Part shown: piece by piece, positions 37,017 through 46,102 of the stretch
Numbering within the stretch: position 1 is the first letter of the stretch
Layout of the letters: each line of letters begins with the position of its first letter
Position numbers and translations under genes: made by a program
The notes under the pieces: model-generated
What the model was told of the DNA's origin: nothing
Seen by the model: only the letters and a program-made list of their open reading frames with translations
Database searches by the model: none
DNA from: Nitrospira sp.
Lineage (GTDB): Bacteria > Nitrospirota > Nitrospiria > Nitrospirales > Nitrospiraceae
DNA length: 64,000 bases
Direction of reading: 5' to 3'
Assembly: GCA_015709715.1 (NCBI GenBank)
Contig: CP054184.1
Coordinates: forward strand, 744,001-808,000

Positions 37017-38183
37017 ATGTCCGGATTGCTTACTCAAGACCTCATTGTCTCCACGATCGACCAGGCCCCGATTCAAGGGCGCATCATGCTGAAGCTTCTG
37101 TTGCTTCAGCACTTCGACCTGACACCCGAGGAAATCGAGTACATCGCGGCCGACCGTCCGGATCCTCGCTGCGTGGCCGGCAGCAAACCGATTCACCAGA
37201 CCATCACGCAGGATGCGATTCGCGACGTTACCAACCGTCGCGATGAATATCGGCGGCGGGTGCGAATGCGCCGGGAGCGACTGTGGCTGCAGATGGAAGC
37301 CATGAAGAGCATGATCGCGCTGGCCGAAGGCATGGTGCGTGCCGCCGCCGATCTACTACAGAACAAATTCAACATCGACGCCGACAGCGTCAGCAGCATC
37401 AAGCAGCAAGCGCGTGCCGCGGTCCCGCGACCGGCGATCCGTATGCTGGAACGGCGCTGGGAAGAAGACGACATTACGCAGGAGGCCTACCAGGAGGCCA
37501 GACTGGGCCTTGAAATGCAGGCCCAATTACGGCTCTTGGAAAAGTACCGCAAACGACTGGAGCTGTCGGAACGGGAGTGGAAGACCATCAACGCCGTACC
37601 CCTGCAGGACCACGAGATCGGTCATATTTGGGGAATCCCCGCAGGCAGTCTCGCGGCCCGCAAGGTCAAACACCTACACCACTATCTTCAAAGCCTGCAG
37701 ACGGCCCTACAGCGGTCGTCGGCAACCAATACGCCTGCCACCGGCCCGCTCGATTTGTGGAAGGCAACCCTGGATGTCTTGGCAGGACGACCGGTCGAGC
37801 GCTCCATTGCCGTCTATGACGGCCTAGAGCGGACGGAAGAAGCCCTGACGGAAAGGTTGCGTCAATTCGTCTGGGGGACGTTGGGGGAGGACCTCGAGGC
37901 CAAGTTCTGGCTGTCGCTCGTGCATGGTGCCAGTTCGAGAGCCGTACATTCGGAAGCCACGCGATCTGTATTCGGGCTCCAACGCCTGATGGCCGTGCTC
38001 TCGGAAGTCGACCAAAGCCCAGACGCCCTTGAGCAGGAATTGCTGACAAGGACCATGCCCGTCGCCAAAGATCTCCCGGCGCTGCCGGATGAGGCTAAGC
38101 CTCAGACCGAAGAGATAGACCAAATGAAGGAGCATGTGCTGAAGAGCTTCATGGGCGAATTGCATAACGATCTCAGCCGGTAA
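37017..38183 (+). CDS. Large hypothetical protein, helical
   Basis: 388 residues, mostly helical and charged, with no recognised domain. A basic cluster (DEYRRRVRMRRERLW) near residue 83 is followed by a coiled-coil-like stretch. A Pro/Ala-rich region is around 240-250, and the C-terminus is acidic. ATG 37017 follows CGAGGGG. It is probably paired with the upstream 70-residue gene. I cannot assign a function; the charge pattern suggests protein or nucleic-acid interaction. Confidence 0.68.
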   Translation: MSGLLTQDLIVSTIDQAPIQGRIMLKLLLLQHFDLTPEEIEYIAADRPDPRCVAGSKPIHQTITQDAIRDVTNRRDEYRRRVRMRRERLWLQMEAMKSMIALAEGMVRAAADLLQNKFNIDADSVSSIKQQARAAVPRPAIRMLERRWEEDDITQEAYQEARLGLEMQAQLRLLEKYRKRLELSEREWKTINAVPLQDHEIGHIWGIPAGSLAARKVKHLHHYLQSLQTALQRSSATNTPATGPLDLWKATLDVLAGRPVERSIAVYDGLERTEEALTERLRQFVWGTLGEDLEAKFWLSLVHGASSRAVHSEATRSVFGLQRLMAVLSEVDQSPDALEQELLTRTMPVAKDLPALPDEAKPQTEEIDQMKEHVLKSFMGELHNDLSR

Positions 38184-38220
38184 GACCTCGCGTGTGGCCT
38201 CGCGTTCGGAGGAGGGCTTG

Positions 38221-38649
38221 ATGGCACACAACACATTTTCCAACCTCGTTCTCAGCCGTCTGCTCCTGCCCCTTGGAGTGGCAGTGATCATGACCTGGGG
38301 CTTTGCTCCCACGCTCCTCTCGGCCGCCTCGATGGTGGAAGTGACGGAGCTGCTCGCCCACCCCGACCATTACGACCATCAGGTCATTACGGTCAGCGGG
38401 CGAGTCACCAGCTTTCAACTGGCCACGAATCGTGATGGGCACCCGGCCTTTGGATTTCTTCTGCAGGATACGGCGGGGACGGTGAAGGTCGTCGGACTCG
38501 GCAAGACCGAAATCCGAGAGGGCGACTACGTGGTGGTGGAAGGTGTTTTCAGTCGCCTTCGCCAGGCCGGTCGGGCCATCGTCTACAACGAAATCAAAGC
38601 TACGTCCGTCCAGTCGATGACCAAGATGAACCCGGACTTGGTCGGCTGA
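38221..38649 (+). CDS. Exported OB-fold-like protein
   Basis: 142 residues. N-terminal signal peptide or anchor (about residues 10-36) precedes a small beta-barrel-like domain with VTVSGRVTSFQLATNRDG, FLLQDTAGTVKVVGLG and GDYVVVEGVFSR, resembling exported OB-fold domains. The GGAGGAGGG sequence just before the ATG sets the start. The function is unknown; such proteins can bind small ligands or metal centres in the periplasm. It is convergent with the DUF882 gene. Confidence 0.74.
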   Translation: MAHNTFSNLVLSRLLLPLGVAVIMTWGFAPTLLSAASMVEVTELLAHPDHYDHQVITVSGRVTSFQLATNRDGHPAFGFLLQDTAGTVKVVGLGKTEIREGDYVVVEGVFSRLRQAGRAIVYNEIKATSVQSMTKMNPDLVG

Positions 38650-38671
38650 CCCCCTCCAGGTGCTCGGCAGC

Positions 38672-39247
38672 CTACCAGAAACGGAAGGGGCCTGAGTCCA
38701 AGTGCACGAACCGACTGCGAGGATAGTACCCCACCCCACCCCGCCCTAAACGTAGCGCGGCATCCCGGACCGTCCTGAGCGGCACGCCGGGAATCTGGAT
38801 GTCTACGGCCTGCCCAGAGACGTGATAACTGTGCCGCGCCGCGCGCTTGCCGATATCGATGAGGTGGGCGTTGTATTCGGGAGAGCGATAGCCGGAGATG
38901 ACATGCACTTCCCGCCGACCTCCCAACCGCAATTGCACCAGGTTGAGAAACTCGATCAGCTGCACATCCATCATGATGGACTGATTGGTGTGGTGGCACC
39001 GCAAGAGGTAATTGAGATCGTTAAGGGCGCTCTCATCATAGCGGCCCTCCTCGTTTCGATAGACCACTGAAAGCCGTTCGTCCGTCTGGAGATTCAGAAG
39101 GGTCAACTTTCCAACGGGACCTCCCTGTGCCCACACCGCCTGCGGGAGAATCAACCGCGCGCAGACCAAAGCTGCGCCGACTGCGGAAGCACGCAAAAAT
39201 CCACGCCGACTACATGAAGGTTGTGGATGAGGTCTCATCACTGTCAT
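38672..39247 (-). CDS. Tat-exported DUF882/YcbK-like M15 peptidase
   Basis: About 191 residues. The N-terminus has a twin-arginine signal, SRRGFLRASA, followed by a hydrophobic stretch. The YcbK/DUF882 domain shows ISGYRSPEYN near 122, HSYHVSGQAVDIQIP near 141 (HxxxxxxxxD-type zinc site), and FVHLDSG near the C-terminus. Such proteins are cell-wall peptidases of the M15/VanY type, and their Tat export suggests folding or metal loading before secretion. The start at 39247 is chosen as the methionine nearest the signal. Confidence 0.86.
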   Translation of the reverse strand: MTVMRPHPQPSCSRRGFLRASAVGAALVCARLILPQAVWAQGGPVGKLTLLNLQTDERLSVVYRNEEGRYDESALNDLNYLLRCHHTNQSIMMDVQLIEFLNLVQLRLGGRREVHVISGYRSPEYNAHLIDIGKRAARHSYHVSGQAVDIQIPGVPLRTVRDAALRLGRGGVGYYPRSRFVHLDSGPFRFW

Positions 39248-39507
39248 CCCTGGGTTATCCTGCCTCCCCATCGGGCGCCGGCAGGGACGGTCCTCGGACT
39301 GTTGAGAGGACAGGACCCTGCTGTGCCTCTTGCGGAGGATCGACCACACACCGAAGGTGGAAATCGGAGAAGGCGTGAGGGTGCGAGATCGTGCTGAATC
39401 GAACAGTCTCTACTTAACAAATCCTTTTTGAATGGTCAATCCTTTTACCCGTTCACCGTCGAACCGGACAACATCCGAGCAGCCGCGCACCTCTACTGGG
39501 CCGTGCT

Positions 39508-39529
39508 GATCTCCCGCCACTAGGAGATC
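39508..39529 (-). terminator. Hairpin downstream of the NtrC-family gene
   Basis: GATCTCC at 39508-39514 pairs with GGAGATC at 39523-39529 around an 8-base loop, five bases after the stop codon on the minus strand. No T-run follows. The rest of the 287-base gap (39248-39534) holds no gene I can support. Confidence 0.4.
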
Positions 39530-39534
39530 GCCGC

Positions 39535-40923
39535 TCACTGTGACACGTTCAACGCACGTCGCACGTCCAGTGCGCGATCCATTCCGTACTGGCGCAACCG
39601 ACGATAGAGCGTCGAACGGCTGATGCCCAATTCGTGAGCCGCTCGGCTCAAATTGCCGTGAGAGAGCGTAAAGGCTTTCATGATCAGGTCGGTTTCGACA
39701 CGCTGCTGATTCACCTTGAACGAAATCGATTCCTCGCCCTGCCCATCCGGGTGATAGGGAATATCCAGATCCGCCGGCGTAATCGGTGTCCCATCGGACA
39801 TGATGAAGGCACGAGCGACCCGATCAGACAACTCGCGCACATTGCCCGGCCAATTGTACGCGCGCAGGGCCGCGACCGCTTCGCGACTGAAGCCAGGCAT
39901 AGGCACAGCGGTCTGTGCGGCCGCTTGGCGGAGGAACCGCATGCTCAAGACCACGACATCGTCGCCCCGCTCACGCAAGCGCGGGAGATTGATGTGGACC
40001 GTGCCCAGGCGATAATACAGATCCTCGCGGAAAAGCCCCTTCTCCACCGCATCCTTCACACCGATGCAATTGGAGGCAATGATTCGGACATCACAGTCGA
40101 CGGGTCGATGTCCGCCGCTCCGAATGCAGGTGCGTTCTTGCAAGAAGCGTAACAGCTTGGCCTGCAACGCGGGAGGCAGTTCGCTCACCTCCTGCAAGAG
40201 CAAGGTCCCTCCATGCGCCGATTCCAGCTTTCCTGGCTTGATCCCGCTGCTCCCGCTCCTCGCTTCGCCTTCTTCCCCGAACAATTCCGAATCCAAGACC
40301 CGCTCCGGGATAGCCCCGCAATGCATGATCACAAATGGAGCGTTCCGCCGCGCCCCTCGATCGTGAATGGCGCGGGCGATCAACTCTTTGCCGGTCCCGT
40401 TCTCACCGGTAATGAGGAGCGGCACATCCGTGGTCGCAACTTTCCGGACCGCTTCGAGGATCCGCTGAAAGGCCGGGCTCGTGCCGAGCAATCCCGGGGC
40501 GACGACTGTATTTGTGGCTCGGCCCTCTTGGCGCGCCTCTCGCTCTAACCCCGCCGCCCGCGCGGCGCGCCGTACAACGGCGCTCAAGAGTCGTAGGTCC
40601 AGCGGCTGTGACAGCACATCGTAGGCCCCCTGAGCGATGGCCTGCGCTGCCAACCCCTGATCGTCACCGGCTGTGCAGGCGATGATTCTCAGCCCGGGTC
40701 CCGCCTGACGCGCCGCACCTATCAGGCGTAGCGCCGCATCTGCCGACCGACCGTCTGCACGAGGGCCGAGGAGCACCACCGCCGGGGCCTGCATCGCAAT
40801 CGCATCGAGGGCGTCGTCTTTCGCGGCCGTCGTCTCTATGTCGAATTCCTCGCCGAGAGCCGCTCGCACGCTCGAAACATCAAAGGATTCGTCCTCGATC
40901 ACCAACAGTTTCGGTTTCGCCAC
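39535..40923 (-). CDS. NtrC-family regulator with degenerate receiver and AAA+ domains
   Basis: 462 residues starting at GTG with AAAGGAGG upstream. The order is receiver (1-118), AAA+ domain (about 145-385) and Fis-type HTH (about 420-450, GNLSRAAHELGISRSTLYRRL). Key residues are lost. The phospho-acceptor Asp is G53 (VVLLGP), and the conserved Lys is Q106 (LSQPLD). The sigma-54 contact loop GAFTGA is replaced by GEARSGSSG near 218. Walker B Asp is Q244 (LLLQEV). Walker A (GENGTGKE) and the R-finger region (LFREDLYYRL) remain. It probably binds DNA but does not activate sigma-54 in the normal way; it could be a repressor or a sigma-70-type regulator. Confidence 0.88.
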   Translation of the reverse strand: MAKPKLLVIEDESFDVSSVRAALGEEFDIETTAAKDDALDAIAMQAPAVVLLGPRADGRSADAALRLIGAARQAGPGLRIIACTAGDDQGLAAQAIAQGAYDVLSQPLDLRLLSAVVRRAARAAGLEREARQEGRATNTVVAPGLLGTSPAFQRILEAVRKVATTDVPLLITGENGTGKELIARAIHDRGARRNAPFVIMHCGAIPERVLDSELFGEEGEARSGSSGIKPGKLESAHGGTLLLQEVSELPPALQAKLLRFLQERTCIRSGGHRPVDCDVRIIASNCIGVKDAVEKGLFREDLYYRLGTVHINLPRLRERGDDVVVLSMRFLRQAAAQTAVPMPGFSREAVAALRAYNWPGNVRELSDRVARAFIMSDGTPITPADLDIPYHPDGQGEESISFKVNQQRVETDLIMKAFTLSHGNLSRAAHELGISRSTLYRRLRQYGMDRALDVRRALNVSQ

Positions 40924-41033
40924 GATTCGGCCTCCTTTCGTCTTGTTCGACAAAACAATGGCCTCACGCCACTGTCGCCGATTGGGGGTGATGATTCAAC
41001 CCGGACCCATCCAGGCTGCAGGCCTATTGCGCC

Positions 41034-41417
41034 CTACGGCACATCGAGCGAACGGCACAAGAAGACATCCGCACCGATACCGATCGATCCCCCTGATCGG
41101 CGCGGCATTTCGTTCGGTCGACTCTCGTTGGGCATCATGGCGATGATCGGGACCTGCGGCCAGAGACTACGAATCCGAGGCACAGCCCCAGACCGAGACA
41201 GCGCGGGATCGACGAAGGTCATGATGACGGCATCCGGATGCAGGTCCTGCAAGTCGCGCTCAGCCTGTTGAGGGCTTGACGCCAATGTGGCTTGGTAGCC
41301 ATGCAACGCGCATCGATCGGCACATTTGAATCCTGTGACGACATCTTCGTAGAGTACGACGACCTTCGGTCGCCTGCTCACTCGACGGCTGGTTAGACGC
41401 TGTGCTGGTGGCATCAT
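41034..41417 (-). CDS. Stand-alone degenerate receiver-like protein
   Basis: 127 residues with receiver-like order: an acidic pair in VVVLYED, beta-3 in DAVIMTFVD, where the acceptor Asp is Thr, and beta-5 in ADVFLCRSLD, where the usual Lys-Pro is Arg-Ser. It therefore lacks a normal phosphorylation site. ATG 41417 follows GAGGAAGG. It lies 110 bases before the degenerate NtrC-family gene on the same strand. It may act by protein-protein contact. Confidence 0.65.
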   Translation of the reverse strand: MMPPAQRLTSRRVSRRPKVVVLYEDVVTGFKCADRCALHGYQATLASSPQQAERDLQDLHPDAVIMTFVDPALSRSGAVPRIRSLWPQVPIIAMMPNESRPNEMPRRSGGSIGIGADVFLCRSLDVP

Positions 41418-41690
41418 GACCGTCACCTTCCTCTCCGATTCAATGTCTTGTTGATACCTACGAGGTGAGGGGCGCTCCGTCCGCTCCTCAGGGTAGGTCT
41501 GTATCTGGCACGAAGGGTCGGAGCAGCGGAACCGCCCGGATGGGTAGGCGATCTTTTTGTGCTCCCTATGAAGTGAAAGATAGGGCGGATGGGGCAGCGA
41601 CACTATCGGCAGGGGTCGGATTCACCTGTCGCAGTCGGCAGAATGAAGTTGTCGTCATTTGTCCGACAGGGTGACCGACGGCAGCGGCTG

Positions 41691-42338
41691 TCACACGACC
41701 AGCCCATGTTGCAGGGCGTATCGGGTCAGTTCGGCATTGTTCTTCAGATTCATCTTTTCCAAGATCCGGGCCCGGTAGGTGCTGATGGTAGTGACGCTCA
41801 AGTTAATGCTCTCGGCAATCGAGCTCACTGTTTTGCCCGAGGCGATCAGGCAGAGCACTTCGTATTCCCGGTCTGAAAGGCGTTCGTGCGGCAGTTTATC
41901 GACGCCGGTCCGCACCGTCACGGCCAAGGCCTCACCGACCGAGGCACTCACGTAATGGCCGCCGGCTAAGACCTTCTTCGCCGCCTGCACCAATTCTTCC
42001 GGCGCACTGGCCTTGGTCAAGTACCCGGCCGCCCCGGCCTTGAACATCCGAATGGCATATTGGTCTTCGGGGTGCATGCTGAGGATCAAAACCGGCAAGT
42101 CCGGTGCCAATTGCTTGAGTTCCTTGAGGACTTCAGGCCCGCTTCGACCCGGCATGCTGATGTCCATGATGACCAGGTCGTAATGGCGTTCCCGCACCTC
42201 GTCCAGCATCTCTTGCGCGTTGCCGCATTCCGCCATCCGAGCCCCTTCAAACCCCTCTTCCAAAATATCCTTCACGCCGCGGCGAAAGAACGGATGATCG
42301 TCGACGACAAGAATGCGCACCGTGCTCGTGGATCTCAT
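41691..42338 (-). CDS. NarL/LuxR-family response regulator
   Basis: 215 residues. The receiver domain has D10-D11-type acidic pair in VVDDHP, acceptor Asp in VIMDISMPG near 59, and Lys in GYLTKASA near 110. The LuxR-type HTH follows at about 150-205 (LSDREYEVLCLIASGKT and SVTTISTYRARIL). All key residues are intact. ATG follows GGGAGGGAG. It lies 15 bases after the kinase gene, so the two form a two-component pair. Confidence 0.94.
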   Translation of the reverse strand: MRSTSTVRILVVDDHPFFRRGVKDILEEGFEGARMAECGNAQEMLDEVRERHYDLVIMDISMPGRSGPEVLKELKQLAPDLPVLILSMHPEDQYAIRMFKAGAAGYLTKASAPEELVQAAKKVLAGGHYVSASVGEALAVTVRTGVDKLPHERLSDREYEVLCLIASGKTVSSIAESINLSVTTISTYRARILEKMNLKNNAELTRYALQHGLVV

Positions 42339-42353
42339 GGTTCTCCCTCCCCA

Positions 42354-45300
42354 TTAACGCGGGAGACGCAAGACGATGGTCGTCCCGGCACCCTCCCTGG
42401 TCTCGATGCGCACCTCGCCGCCGAGCAGGCCGGCGCGCTCGTGCATGCCTAACAGCCCGAACGATCGGGCATCGACCAATCGCTCCTGCGGAATACCACG
42501 CCCGTTATCGCACACCTGCAGGACCACGTCCCGGCCTTGATCCTCCAGCCGCACCTGGACCTCGGTAGCCTGAGCATGCCTGGTCACGTTGGTCAGGGCC
42601 TCTTGACAGATGCGAAACACCGCCGTCGCATGTTCGGGATCGATGCGGAGGTCTTCATGACTGACCGCACAGCGACAGGTGATACCCGTGCGACGCTGGA
42701 AATCGCGGCACTGCCACTCGATCGCCGCCACCAGGCCGAGATCGTCCAACACGCCGGGCCGCAATTCCGCTACCAGTCGTTGCACGGACGTGATGGTGCT
42801 GTCCACCTGTTCTTTCATGCCTCGAATTTTCTCGTCGATCCTGGCGCGTCCACCCGGCGCCACTCGTTCCCCCAGCAACCCACCCAATCGAGAGAGATCG
42901 ATTTTCAGGCACGTCAGGCCCACTCCCAGTTCGTCGTGCAACTCGCGCGCGATTCGTCCGCGCTCCTCTTCCCGAATCCCCTCCATGCGGCGAGACAATT
43001 TTCTGAGCCGCCGCAGCGAATCCTGTAACTGTTCCTCGGCGCGTTTGCGGTCGGTGGTATCCTTGAACACAACCACGGCCCCGACCACCTCTCCCCGCTC
43101 ACGGATGGGCGTACTCACATATTCGACGGGGAAGCTGCTGCCATCCTTGCGCCGGAAGGCACTGTCGGCATGCTCCGTCACCACTCCTCCCACGATCGTG
43201 GCGTTCATCATGGCGCACCGTTCGGTGTACGACATGCTGTTCACGTCCGCGTCCGGAATCAAGGCATGGAACGATTGCCCGATCAATTCGTCGGCCTCCC
43301 ATCCAAACATCTTAGCCGCCGCCGGATTAACGAAGGTCAAGCGTCCCTCTCGATCCACGCCATAGATCCCTTCGCCGGCGGAGTTCAACACCACTTGGTT
43401 ATGACGATGCAGGCGGTCCAACTCTTCTTCAGCCGCCCGACGCTCGCTGATGTCCCGCATGATGATCGTGAAGAAGAGATCGGCCTTGCCTCTCCAGGGC
43501 GTGAGACTCAACTCCAGCGGAAACTCGCCGCCGTCTTTTCGGCGCCCGACCAATTCCAAGGTTTTACTGGTCATCTGCATCTGTTCAAGCACGCGAACCC
43601 GCTGCACCGTTCGCGACAACCGTTCCTGGCCCGTCTCAGCGATGATCATAGTGACCGGTTGTCCGATGATTTCTTCGGCCGCATATCCGAACGTAGCCTC
43701 CGCTCCCTTGTTCCAAAACGCGACCTTCATCAACGCATTCACCAGCACGATGGCGTCCTTCGTGGACTGTACGATGGAACGCAACCGCTCTTCGCTGACG
43801 CGAAGCGCATCCTCGATCCGCCTGCGCTCGGTCACATCCCGAATGATCCCCAACACGCCTACGACCCGGCCTTGCCGCAACTGGGGTGTCCCGACGAACT
43901 CGCCCGTCACGTAGCCGTCCGGATTGCGGCTGAGCTGCATCGAACAGGTCAGGGGTGCTCCCCGTTCCAGAATGGCCTGCACAACGTCCCGACAAAATCC
44001 GGCATCGTCCGGATGCAACAGCGCCGTCAGCGGCTCTCCGAGCCATTGCGACCGTCCCCAGTTGGTCACGGTTTCGAAGGCTTGATTGAGAGAGGTGATG
44101 CTGCCCTCTGAGGACAGCGTGAAGATGATATCCCGCGCGCCCTCGACCAAGCTTCTGAAGCGATACTCCGATTCGAAGAGCGCTTCCTGCGCCCGCTTGA
44201 GCCAAGTAATGTCATGGAAGACCGCCACGGCGCCACGCAGGGCGCCATCCTCCTCCGTGACCGGCCGCGCATTGATGCTGACCCACCGGCCCGGCAGTTC
44301 CGGTGAGACCTGCACGTACACCTCGAGCCAATCGATCTTTTCCCCGCGCAGCGCGCGCGCCAGCGGCCACTCGGCCCGCTGAAACCCCGTCACGGTGTCG
44401 GCATGAAAGAGCTGATGGCCTCCGCCCCATTCAGCCGGAGAGATAAGACTGGGGGGAAATCCGAGGATGCTTTCGACCGCCGGGTTAGCGACGACCAACC
44501 GCCCCTCGCCGTCGATCACCACCACTCCGTCGCCCATGCTGCGCAGAATCGAGTTGACGATCCGCGTCTGTTCCCCCAGGGCCTGTTCGGACCGCTCCAG
44601 CGCCTCCGCCCGCTCGCGGAGCGCCCGGTTGGCCTGGTCCATCCCCGCCGACTGAGTCCGCACCGCATTCTCATAGACCTGCAGGAGTTGTTCGGTGACG
44701 GAGAGCCTCGCATGGTGTCGGGCATGAGTACCAGCATCCGCGGCTGCACGATCCGATTGATGCCGCGCGTCTTCCGTCGTGGTGACGCCCGTATCGTCAA
44801 ACGCCAGCAAGGAGACCTTCATGCTGAGCGCGAGTGATTTGCAGAGGGTGGCGGTCGTGCGGGGAATCGGCGTGCGTGAAAACAGGATCACGGCGAACAG
44901 GTCTCGCGACGGCAAGATGCCGCCGAAACACAGCACCGACTTCACGCCATACTTCAGCACAAAGTTCTGCTGCACCGGCACATAGGGACTTCCCACGGCA
45001 TCAGGCACGTAAAACACGTTGTAGGTGCGCTCCTCCTCGTCCATGAGCCACTCCACTTCCGGCGCCACGTCGAAGAAGGTGGGCGACCCAAACTGGCGCA
45101 ACAACTGCGAGAACATGGGGAACTGTTTGACGAAGTCGTCGCTGACCATCGGAATGGCCCGATAGCGACGAGACCGTTCGACCACATTCCAATCCGGTTC
45201 GTCTCCCGCCGTGGACAAGAGTGTGAGGCATTTGAGATCGGGCGTGGGAAGGATGCCTCCGAGCATCCCGCAAGCCAACTGCTGACTGTCCGAGTCCAAT

Positions 45301-45500
45301 CGGCTGAACGGCGCGGTTTTGAAACAACGAACCAACACGCAGTCACGTGCCCCGGTGGAGGAGTCCCCGAAGGTCGAAAACAGGTAGGCAACGGTTCGAC
45401 CGGCAAGGTCTCGGAACGAGGTCGCTTGCTGTCCCAGCCGCCGAAGAACGGCTGAACATTCGGTCATTTCCAATAGGGAGAAGCGTGCCAGACTATACAC
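42354..45500 (-). CDS. Multi-PAS sensor histidine kinase (NarX/HisKA_3 type)
   Basis: 1048 residues, GTG start. The first 250 residues form an unfamiliar sensor region with a GAF-like end (FGGILPSRDLFAVILFSR). Four PAS domains follow, beginning near RIVNSILRSMGDGVVVI, EYRFRSLVEGARDIIF, RLRSIVQSTKDAIVLV and VVLNSAGEGIYGVD. The phospho-acceptor His is in RIARELHDELGVGL near 858, and the HATPase_c domain ends the protein (VCDNGRGI and GLLGMHERAGLLGG). There are no membrane helices, so it senses a cytoplasmic signal. Partner: the NarL-type regulator 15 bases downstream. Confidence 0.93.
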   Translation of the reverse strand: MYSLARFSLLEMTECSAVLRRLGQQATSFRDLAGRTVAYLFSTFGDSSTGARDCVLVRCFKTAPFSRLDSDSQQLACGMLGGILPTPDLKCLTLLSTAGDEPDWNVVERSRRYRAIPMVSDDFVKQFPMFSQLLRQFGSPTFFDVAPEVEWLMDEEERTYNVFYVPDAVGSPYVPVQQNFVLKYGVKSVLCFGGILPSRDLFAVILFSRTPIPRTTATLCKSLALSMKVSLLAFDDTGVTTTEDARHQSDRAAADAGTHARHHARLSVTEQLLQVYENAVRTQSAGMDQANRALRERAEALERSEQALGEQTRIVNSILRSMGDGVVVIDGEGRLVVANPAVESILGFPPSLISPAEWGGGHQLFHADTVTGFQRAEWPLARALRGEKIDWLEVYVQVSPELPGRWVSINARPVTEEDGALRGAVAVFHDITWLKRAQEALFESEYRFRSLVEGARDIIFTLSSEGSITSLNQAFETVTNWGRSQWLGEPLTALLHPDDAGFCRDVVQAILERGAPLTCSMQLSRNPDGYVTGEFVGTPQLRQGRVVGVLGIIRDVTERRRIEDALRVSEERLRSIVQSTKDAIVLVNALMKVAFWNKGAEATFGYAAEEIIGQPVTMIIAETGQERLSRTVQRVRVLEQMQMTSKTLELVGRRKDGGEFPLELSLTPWRGKADLFFTIIMRDISERRAAEEELDRLHRHNQVVLNSAGEGIYGVDREGRLTFVNPAAAKMFGWEADELIGQSFHALIPDADVNSMSYTERCAMMNATIVGGVVTEHADSAFRRKDGSSFPVEYVSTPIRERGEVVGAVVVFKDTTDRKRAEEQLQDSLRRLRKLSRRMEGIREEERGRIARELHDELGVGLTCLKIDLSRLGGLLGERVAPGGRARIDEKIRGMKEQVDSTITSVQRLVAELRPGVLDDLGLVAAIEWQCRDFQRRTGITCRCAVSHEDLRIDPEHATAVFRICQEALTNVTRHAQATEVQVRLEDQGRDVVLQVCDNGRGIPQERLVDARSFGLLGMHERAGLLGGEVRIETREGAGTTIVLRLPR

Positions 45501-45664
45501 GGCGGGCCCTCTCGTGAAGAACGGATGGGGTGCCGACCGCGCCGCAGGGTATTCGTCGAGCTGGATTCCGAGTCAGGGGGAAGGCGCGCACCCGCAGGTC
45601 ATGCCCGGCAAGACAGGGCACAGCGTTGTCCTGCTCGCGAGTCTAGTAAAGGGGTGACGCCATG

Positions 45665-46102
45665 TCAAGGCGAGGGCGTCGCACCTTGCGAAGCTTTTCC
45701 GGCGATGACCTCCAACAGCAATGTCACGTCCGATGGATAACGGAGTCGCTTGATGGCCTCCTGGTGCTCCACCCACTGGACCTCTTCCACCTCTCCGTCC
45801 GGCTGCCCCGCCTGCTCAAGCGGCGTCATCTTGAACCAGACGACGGTCTTCCGGAACCGGCGTCCGACCCGCTGAAACCAATATTCCGTTCGGCAGAGTT
45901 CCACATCGATCCGACATCGCCAGCCCGTTTCCTCCAGCACCTCTCGTAGAGCCGCCTGGGCCGGAGTTTCTCCGGCATCCAACCTGCCTTTGGGAAACGA
46001 CCAGATCGGCCGGCCTTTCTGATCCGACACCCGAATCAGCAGCACCTCCTGTCCGCGAAGCACGATGCCGCCCGCGGAACGTACGACGGTCGGTTCAGAC
46101 AT
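45665..46102 (-). CDS. NUDIX hydrolase
   Basis: 145 residues. A complete Nudix box, G-x5-E-x7-R-E-x2-E-E-x-G, spans residues 39-61 (GRLDAGETPAQAALREVLEE). The start of the fold (AGGIVLRGQEVLLIRV) is typical of small nucleotide-sugar or diadenosine hydrolases; substrate unknown. It overlaps the SDR gene by eight bases, so the two are one transcript. Confidence 0.9.
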   Translation of the reverse strand: MSEPTVVRSAGGIVLRGQEVLLIRVSDQKGRPIWSFPKGRLDAGETPAQAALREVLEETGWRCRIDVELCRTEYWFQRVGRRFRKTVVWFKMTPLEQAGQPDGEVEEVQWVEHQEAIKRLRYPSDVTLLLEVIAGKASQGATPSP

